Positions 58,541 to 64,000 of a stretch of 64,000 nt of DNA are shown in pieces (the stretch's first letter is position 1; each line of letters begins with the position of its first letter). The stretch comes from Streptomyces luteolifulvus (GTDB taxonomy: Bacteria; Actinomycetota; Actinomycetes; Streptomycetales; Streptomycetaceae). The stretch lies in NCBI RefSeq assembly GCF_008806595.1, contig NZ_VZRB01000016.1, forward strand, positions 62,001-126,000, written 5' to 3'. The position numbers and the translations under genes are program-made. Below the pieces are notes generated by a model. The model was not told where the DNA came from, did not search any database, and saw nothing but the letters and a program-made list of their open reading frames with translations.

Positions 58541-59384
58541 CCTTCAGGCTCGCCGTCACGATCAGCGGAACGCCCAGCGCCTGCACCAGCCCGATGTGGT
58601 GGCCGTACACCGCCCAGTCCATGACCATCGCGACCGCCGGATAGGTGAAGGCGAGGACGGCGATCTTCGAGGTGGGGAGCTGGGCGTAGGCGGCGTACAT
58701 CAGGACGTACATCAGGCCCGTGTGGATGACCCCGAGCCCGACCAGCCATCCCCAGTCCGCGCCCGTCCCCCGCATCGCGCCGAAGTCGGCGAAGGGCAGC
58801 AGGAGGGGGATGCCGACGAGGACCTGGACCAGCGCGATCAGGTGCGGACGGACGCCGGTGATGCGCTTGGTGACCAGGGTGGACAGGCCGTACAGGAGCG
58901 CGGCGAGCAGCGCCTGACCGACACCGGTGACATACGATCCGCCGCTCGCGAAGTCGCCGGGCGTGACGCCGGAGACCAGGACCAGCCCCGCGAAGGCGAC
59001 CACGATCCAGCCCACCTTGGCGGCGGTCAGCCGCTCGCGGAACAGCAGGGCGCCCAGCAGCACCACATAGAACGGCTGTGTGTGGTAGACGACCGTGGCG
59101 ACGGAGATCGACGTGTTCTCGTACGACTGGAACAGGAACACCCAGTTGAAGACGATGAAGACGCCGCCCAGCACGGCCAGTCCGAGCGTGCGCGGGGTGA
59201 AGCCGTGACCGCGCAGCCAGCCCCGGGCGACGATGTACGCGCCCAGCGCCAGGGCGCCGAACAGGACGCGGAAGAACACGACGTCGAAGGGCGGGGCGCC
59301 CGACTCGACGACGAAGACCCCGAGGGTGCCGGAGAGCACCATCGCGGCTGTCAGCTGGGCTGTTCCCTTGCGGTCCGTTGTCAT
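58437..59384 (-). CDS. EamA/DMT-family transporter
   Basis: 315 residues from the ATG at 59384. Ten hydrophobic helices form two EamA repeats: AAMVLSGTLGVFVVESGAPP ... FFRVLFGALALGAYI, and ALLAALLYGLSTLVTKRI ... LGVIHTGLMYVLMYAAYAQL. Probably an exporter of amino acids or metabolites. An Ala/Pro-rich cytoplasmic tail overlaps the LysR coding end. Confidence 0.88.
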   Translation of the reverse strand: MTTDRKGTAQLTAAMVLSGTLGVFVVESGAPPFDVVFFRVLFGALALGAYIVARGWLRGHGFTPRTLGLAVLGGVFIVFNWVFLFQSYENTSISVATVVYHTQPFYVVLLGALLFRERLTAAKVGWIVVAFAGLVLVSGVTPGDFASGGSYVTGVGQALLAALLYGLSTLVTKRITGVRPHLIALVQVLVGIPLLLPFADFGAMRGTGADWGWLVGLGVIHTGLMYVLMYAAYAQLPTSKIAVLAFTYPAVAMVMDWAVYGHHIGLVQALGVPLIVTASLKVTLARTPASAPAPETAARVPEAASRPATPAACEA

Positions 59385-59548
59385 ACCCAGGACGCTACGA
59401 GCGCCCACCGGGCCCGGTCCACGTGCCAGTGGGGCGTCCTGCCGATGGGGGTATCGGCACCGCCGATGGACGGGTCCGCCTGATCAAGAGCTGGCGGGGC
59501 ACATTGCCCTCCCGTTCCGTCCGCCCCAGAGTGGGAGGCATGCAGCGC

Positions 59549-59998
59549 ATGGATCAGGCACAGGCGCGTGGCCGGCTCGCCGCCGCCGTCGAGGAGGCCC
59601 GCGCCGGTCTGGCCGAGGGCGGCATTCCCATCGGCGCCGCCCTCTACGGACCCGACGGCACCCTCCTCGGCCGCGGCCGCAACCGGCGGGTCCAGGACGA
59701 CGACCCCTCGATGCACGCGGAGACGGCGGCGTTCCGGGCGGCGGGACGGCAGCGGTCCTACCGTGGGACGACCATGGTCACCACCCTCTCGCCGTGCTGG
59801 TACTGCAGCGGTCTGGTCCGTCAGTTCGGCATCGGCCGGGTCGTGATCGGCGAGGCGTCCACCTTCCACGGCGGGCACGACTGGCTGGCGGAGCACGGCG
59901 TGGAGATCGTGCTCCTCGACGACCCGGGGTGCGTCGAGATGATGCGCGACTTCGTCAAGAACAATCCGGCCCTGTGGAACGAGGACATCGGTGAGTGA
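59549..59998 (+). CDS. Cytosine-deaminase-like nucleoside deaminase (yeast Fcy1 type)
   Basis: 149 residues from the ATG at 59549 (ggagg ten bases upstream; an ATG at 59540 is too close to it). Zinc motifs: SMHAETAAF (HAE) and SPCWYCSG (PCxxC). The C-terminal block DWLAEHGVEIVLLDDPGC ... NPALWNEDIGE strongly recalls yeast cytosine deaminase, which ends in a similar W-EDIGE sequence. It probably deaminates cytosine or a related base. The stop overlaps the GTG start of the oxygenase gene. Confidence 0.85.
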   Translation: MDQAQARGRLAAAVEEARAGLAEGGIPIGAALYGPDGTLLGRGRNRRVQDDDPSMHAETAAFRAAGRQRSYRGTTMVTTLSPCWYCSGLVRQFGIGRVVIGEASTFHGGHDWLAEHGVEIVLLDDPGCVEMMRDFVKNNPALWNEDIGE

Positions 59999-60956
59999 CC
60001 CCAGCATCCCGACGATCGATCTGCGGCCCTGGCCGGACGGTGACGAGCAGGCACGCAGGGCCATCGCGCGCACCGTCGACGAGGCCCTGCAGACCGCCGG
60101 ATTCCTCCTGGTCACGGGGCACGGCGTGGACCCGTCCCTCCGCGCGCGCATCCGGGAGGCCGCCCGTGCCTTCTTCGCCCTCCCCGAAGCCGTCAAGCAG
60201 CCGTACGCCGCCAAGGTCGGCGGCCGCGGCTGGCTCGGCCCCGGCGCCGAGGCGAACGGGTACGCGGAGGGGACCGAGACGCCGCCGGACCTGAAGGAGT
60301 CGCTGACCTTCGCGACGCACGAGCCGTTCGAGGACCCGGTGATCAACGCGGAGTGGTACGCGCCGAATGTCTGGCCGGCCGAGGTGCCGGAACTCCGGCC
60401 GCTGTGCGAGGAGTACCTGGGGAGGATGGGCGAGCTGGAGAACCGGCTGCTCGCCCTGCTCGGCGAGGCCCTCGGCCTGGAACCCGACTTCTTCTCACGG
60501 CACATGGACCATCCGACGTACGGCTTCAACATCAACTGGTATCCCGGCATGGAGGTCATCGGCGCGCCGCAGCCGGGGCAGTTCCGCATCGGCCCGCACA
60601 CCGACTTCGGGACCGTGACGATCCTCGACCGGCAGGCCGGCAAGGGCGGGTTGCAGATCTGGACGGACGAGGGCGGGTGGGAGGACGCGCCGTACGATCC
60701 CGAGGCCTTCACCATCAACATCGGTGATCTGATGGCCCGTTGGACCGGCGACCGCTGGCGGTCGGGACGCCACCGGGTGCTGCCGCCGCCCGCCGACGCG
60801 CCCGCCGAGGAGCTGATGTCCCTCGTCTACTTCGGCGAGTGCACCCCGGGCACACTCGTGGAGTCCGTCCCGGCTCCGGTGGGACGCGTGGCGTACGAAT
60901 CCGTCGACTCGCATGTGTATCTGCGCGAGAAGCTGAACTCGATCACGGTCGGCTGA
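59991..60956 (+). CDS. Isopenicillin N synthase-family Fe(II)/2-oxoglutarate oxygenase
   Basis: 321 residues from a GTG at 59991, inside the end of the deaminase gene. N-terminal DIOX_N region (IPTIDLRPWPDGDEQARRAI, GFLLVTGHGVDP). Fe(II) ligands are in HTDFGTVTIL (HxD) and GRHRVLPPP (distal H), with a following Arg for 2-oxoglutarate. Coupling to the deaminase suggests a shared pathway for base or nucleoside oxidation and salvage, not proven. Confidence 0.88.
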   Translation: MSDPSIPTIDLRPWPDGDEQARRAIARTVDEALQTAGFLLVTGHGVDPSLRARIREAARAFFALPEAVKQPYAAKVGGRGWLGPGAEANGYAEGTETPPDLKESLTFATHEPFEDPVINAEWYAPNVWPAEVPELRPLCEEYLGRMGELENRLLALLGEALGLEPDFFSRHMDHPTYGFNINWYPGMEVIGAPQPGQFRIGPHTDFGTVTILDRQAGKGGLQIWTDEGGWEDAPYDPEAFTINIGDLMARWTGDRWRSGRHRVLPPPADAPAEELMSLVYFGECTPGTLVESVPAPVGRVAYESVDSHVYLREKLNSITVG

Positions 60957-61089
60957 CATCCGGAAATTTTCGTGACCCAACGGACATCACCCCGCGACGC
61001 CGGCATGATCCAAACGACACCCCCTAGTCCGAAACAACTCCCCCTACCTACCCTGAAGTTGGGTACCACGGTCGCAGGGGGGAGACGCG

Positions 61090-63189
61090 GTGGGCAGACG
61101 GTTGCACGGACGCGGGGCGCTGTTCGACACGGATCCGGCCGGTCTTGCTCCGCGACTCGTGGGACTGCGCCCGCACCAGCATCGCGCCCATCAGGTCGAG
61201 CACGCCCAGGAGCTCCCCTTCGTCGTGCTCACCGGCGGCCGGGGGCTCGGGAAGAGCGCCGTGCTCGTCGAGTTGCGGGACGCGTACCAGGGGCACACCC
61301 CGGTCGCGCTGATCGACTGCGAGGACGCCCAGTTCGCGGCGCCGCCGAGCGGCCGGCCCGCCGAGGCCTGGTCGCCCGTGGCGCAGGCGCTGCTGGTGAT
61401 CGCCGAGCAGCTGGCCGAGCCGGTGACCGGCGCCGGCCGCATCCAGTTCCCGCGGCTGATGTCGGGGCTGGTCGCGGTGGCCGCGGGCGGCTGGGGCGAC
61501 GCCGACTCCGAGCGCATCCGGCGCGAGGTCGAGCGGATCCTGCTGCTGAACGAGAGCGGATCGTGGATCGCCCACTTCGCCGGGAGGTGGGCGGGGCGGG
61601 TCGCCGCCAACGTTGTGGCCGCCGCCACCGGCACCGGGGCGCTGGTGTCGTCGGCCATCGAGGCGACCCTGGAGTCCATCTCGGACAGCTTCGTGCACCG
61701 GCGCCACCAGAAGGCCGCCACCTGGTGGCGCGACCACCCCAACGCGGGCGGCAACGCCCGGCGCGGACTGATGCTGCTGTCTGGGCACTTCAGGGCCGAG
61801 GGCAGCTCGCGCGAGCACGCGGAACGGTATCTGGTGCGGGCGCTGCTCGCCGACCTGGCCGAGGCCTACGCCGGAATGCTGCCGCGTATGCAGCGCCTGG
61901 GGCGCCCGCTCGTCCTGCTCGACAACTCCCAGACGGCGCCCGGTCCCGGTCTGACCGACGCGGTGCTGCGCGACCGTGCCGACGGCATCGCCGACCGGGT
62001 GGCGTTCATCGCCGCCCTGCGCGGCGACTCGCGCCCCGCCCTGCGCAACGCCGTACGGCGCACCCTGCCCGAGGTGGCCCGGCGCAGCGAGTGGGCGCCG
62101 GACCCGGCGGCCTGGTCCTCGCGGGCGCTGCTGGTGTCGCTGCCCCGGCTCGGCCCCGACGACACCCTGCACCTCGTGGGCGCCGCCTGCGCCGGGACAC
62201 CGGCGCCGGCCCGGCTCCCGCCCGCCACACACCGGTTGACCGGCGGCAACCCGCTGGGGATCACCCTGCTCGCGGAGGCCGCCGCGCAGCACTTACCGGG
62301 CGCCGCCTCGCTGGGCGAGCTGCTTGTGGCGGACGTACGGCTGCACGCCGAACGCGACAGGACGCCCGCCTATCTGGAGCTGCTGGACCGGCTGGTGCCC
62401 GCCGAGCACCTCGACGAGCTGACCGTGCTGGCCGCCGCCCACGACCACGACTCGGCCTGCGCGCTCGCCGCCGCCCTGCTCCCGGACGACTTCGGCCCGG
62501 CGGACATTCGGTCCCTTCAGACCCGGCTCCGCCAGGAGGGACTGCCCGCCGTGCCCGGCCGGTTCGTCGGCGACCCCTTCGTGCGGACGCTGCTGCTGCT
62601 CAGGCTGCACCACCGCGACCCCGACCACACGCAGTGGCGCACGGCGCACGAGACGCTCGTCGAGCACTACGCGCCCACCTGCGACGAGACCGACGCCCCG
62701 GCGCGTGCCCGCTGCCGGCTGCACCACCAACTCGCCCTGGGCACCACCGACCCGGCGGTGGACCATCTGCGCGACACCTTCCCCACGCTGGACACCCGCA
62801 CCTGGCTGCGGTCGCTGCGCTTCATCGCGTCGGCGCCCTACTTCCACGCGCACGACGACCAGGGCCGTGACTTCGACGGGCAGGACGACCGGCGGGCCGC
62901 GGTGGCGCTCGGCGGCACGGACGCCGCAACCCGGCCGCCGGACGGCGTGGACCCCGCACTGCATCTGCGGATACGACGGCTGCTGCACGCCGTGTGGCAG
63001 CTGACCGATCCGCTGGCGCTGCCCGACCCGACCGTGTGCCACCGGCTGCGGTTCGAGCTGGAGCAGTTGTCCAACCTGCGGCCGGCCGGCAACGCGCTGC
63101 TGTGGCGGGCCTCGCGCGACTGGCCCGAGGACGCGCTCGCCGGGCGGCCGCTGCGCATACCGGACGACGACGAGGACGGTGAGGCGTGA
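61090..63189 (+). CDS. Large STAND-like P-loop ATPase
   Basis: 699 residues from a GTG at 61090 (ggggga upstream). Walker A is LTGGRGLGKSAVLVELRDAY near residue 50; a Walker B-like LGRPLVLLDNSQ lies near 275. An arginine-rich sensor region and a winged-helix-like section (HRLTGGNPLGITLLAEAAAQ) fit STAND/AP-ATPase architecture. An Ala-rich hydrophobic patch lies near residues 170-200. The C-terminal 300 residues are helical with no recognised repeats. It overlaps the next gene by TGATG, so it and the membrane-anchored receptor-like protein probably work together. No named family. Confidence 0.7.
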   Translation: MGRRLHGRGALFDTDPAGLAPRLVGLRPHQHRAHQVEHAQELPFVVLTGGRGLGKSAVLVELRDAYQGHTPVALIDCEDAQFAAPPSGRPAEAWSPVAQALLVIAEQLAEPVTGAGRIQFPRLMSGLVAVAAGGWGDADSERIRREVERILLLNESGSWIAHFAGRWAGRVAANVVAAATGTGALVSSAIEATLESISDSFVHRRHQKAATWWRDHPNAGGNARRGLMLLSGHFRAEGSSREHAERYLVRALLADLAEAYAGMLPRMQRLGRPLVLLDNSQTAPGPGLTDAVLRDRADGIADRVAFIAALRGDSRPALRNAVRRTLPEVARRSEWAPDPAAWSSRALLVSLPRLGPDDTLHLVGAACAGTPAPARLPPATHRLTGGNPLGITLLAEAAAQHLPGAASLGELLVADVRLHAERDRTPAYLELLDRLVPAEHLDELTVLAAAHDHDSACALAAALLPDDFGPADIRSLQTRLRQEGLPAVPGRFVGDPFVRTLLLLRLHHRDPDHTQWRTAHETLVEHYAPTCDETDAPARARCRLHHQLALGTTDPAVDHLRDTFPTLDTRTWLRSLRFIASAPYFHAHDDQGRDFDGQDDRRAAVALGGTDAATRPPDGVDPALHLRIRRLLHAVWQLTDPLALPDPTVCHRLRFELEQLSNLRPAGNALLWRASRDWPEDALAGRPLRIPDDDEDGEA

Positions 63190-64000
63190 TGGCACGCGGA
63201 CCGGGCGGGTGGCTGCGGGAGAGCGTCTGGGAGATCCCTCTGCGCCGCTATCTGGCCCTGCTGCTCGGCCTGGCGTTGGTGACCGGCCTGTTCTTCACCG
63301 TCCGCGCGCTGGCCCACGACGACCGCTCGTGCGCGCCCGGAGTCGTACGGCCCGAGAACAGTGAGGAGTGCGTGGGCGTCGCGACGACGGCGTACGACTT
63401 CGGGCATCCCCAGCTGCGGGACGCGGTGCAGGCGATCGACCGTGAGAACGACCGGCTCAGGCCCGGGAGTTATGTGACCGTCGCGCTGATGCTGCCGTAC
63501 ACCGCGACCACCCCGTCGACGCTGAGCGACATTCAGCACGAGCTCCAGGGCGCGTATCTGGCGCAGTACGAGGCCAACCACAGCTCCAACGGTCAGTCCC
63601 CGGCGATCCGGCTGGTGCTCGCGAGCCCAGGGGCGACCGGCGCCCACTGGGTGCGGATGGTCGACCAGCTGGAGCGGATGACGAAGAGCGCGGACCGGCT
63701 GCGGGCGGTCGCCGGCGTCGGCATGAGCACGGACGGCAACAAGGCGGCCGTCCAGGAGCTGACCGGGCGCGGTATCCCGGTGGTGGGCAGCTCCATCACC
63801 GCCGACGACCTGGCCAACGGCCACCAGGGCAAGGACCCCTTCCCGGGGCTCGCCCGGGTCTCCCCCACCAACACCGACGAGGCCCGTGCGCTGGCCTCCT
63901 TCGCCAAGGTGACGGCGGGCAAGGCACTGCTGGTGTACGACAAGCCGGGCGACCCGTACACACGGACGCTCCAGATGTCCTTCGCCAAGCTGATCAAGGG
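63189..64000 (+). CDS. Membrane-anchored periplasmic-binding-like protein (3' end beyond window)
   Basis: At least 270 residues, cut by the window end. A short cytoplasmic start is followed by one helix (YLALLLGLALVTGLFFTVRA). The extracellular part resembles a type I periplasmic binding fold: YVTVALMLPYTATTPSTLSD, AIRLVLASPGATGAHW, AVAGVGMSTDGNKAAVQELT, GIPVVGSSITADDLANG and FPGLARVSPTNTDEARAL. It is not a lipoprotein, unlike ABC-transporter receptors. Coupled to the STAND-like ATPase. Confidence 0.75.
   Translation, partial: MARGPGGWLRESVWEIPLRRYLALLLGLALVTGLFFTVRALAHDDRSCAPGVVRPENSEECVGVATTAYDFGHPQLRDAVQAIDRENDRLRPGSYVTVALMLPYTATTPSTLSDIQHELQGAYLAQYEANHSSNGQSPAIRLVLASPGATGAHWVRMVDQLERMTKSADRLRAVAGVGMSTDGNKAAVQELTGRGIPVVGSSITADDLANGHQGKDPFPGLARVSPTNTDEARALASFAKVTAGKALLVYDKPGDPYTRTLQMSFAKLIK

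Noticed and set aside
60972..62870. Long plus-strand frame overlapping the STAND-like ATPase
   Set aside because: It is in another frame of the same strand and is almost entirely Arg/Ala/Gly/Pro. The Walker A motif lies in the 61090 frame.

Overview
The window is high-GC actinobacterial DNA that reads as a Streptomyces chromosome. Supporting signs are GTG/TTG starts, ATGA/GTGA/TGATG gene overlaps, a Tad pilus operon, an HATPase/Scr1-type HTH/DUF397 triplet, and the futalosine route to menaquinone. From memory, the order UbiD, MqnP, UbiX, MqnE, MqnA, kinase, FtsK-like ATPase matches a conserved core-chromosome segment of S. coelicolor (around SCO4490-SCO4510). Two accessory blocks, about 0.4-11.2 kb and 18-31 kb, sit among these core genes.

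Region 1 (0.4-11.2 kb) is a polymorphic-toxin array, mostly on the minus strand. An intact 1537-residue Rhs protein (5392-10005) has a WXG-like N-terminus and a variable C-terminal tip, and its probable immunity gene follows. Beyond lies a second, decayed copy of the Rhs 5' end and leader. That copy is interrupted by a 193-bp MITE-like element with a 10-bp target duplication and is joined directly to a YwqJ-type deaminase tip that carries a frameshift. A double SUKH-3 immunity gene follows it. An IS630-family element then separates an orphan toxin-tip-like fragment and a small partner gene from the rest. A WXG100-like gene and a companion gene lie at the Rhs 5' side.

Region 2 (11.2-17.7 kb) is a minus-strand tad operon: CpaB/RcpC-like SAF protein, TadZ/CpaE-like ATPase, TadA ATPase, TadB, TadC, Flp-like pilin, two TadE proteins and one TadG-like protein.

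Region 3 (18-31 kb) holds envelope genes. The main feature is three paralogous pairs, each a lipoprotein overlapping a secreted protein with a PPxCWY motif and an invariant EIQ(S/A)VNR carboxyl end. I recognise no named family for them. After the pairs comes a type VII secretion-like cluster: a WXG100-like protein, a 448-residue substrate-like protein sharing the Rhs N-terminal architecture, and four companions. A further WXG100-like gene is divergent from a 1519-residue EssC/EccC-type ATPase at 31.6-36.2 kb. No EccB, EccD, EccE or mycosin gene is present in the window.

Region 4 (36.4-64 kb) is mostly core. It contains a Ser/Thr kinase, mqnA, a cold-shock gene, an XRE-cupin regulator divergent from azlCD, a methyltransferase, a Tat-exported flavoprotein, a frameshifted LysR gene, the HATPase/Scr1/DUF397 set, an acyl-CoA ligase/MaoC/TetR group, mqnE, an AsnC regulator with five helically phased iterons upstream, ubiX, mqnP, ubiD, a LysR gene, an EamA transporter, a yeast-type cytosine deaminase with a 2-oxoglutarate oxygenase-like partner, and a STAND-like ATPase coupled to a membrane-anchored periplasmic-binding-like protein cut by the window end. 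I saw no tRNA, rRNA or CRISPR array.
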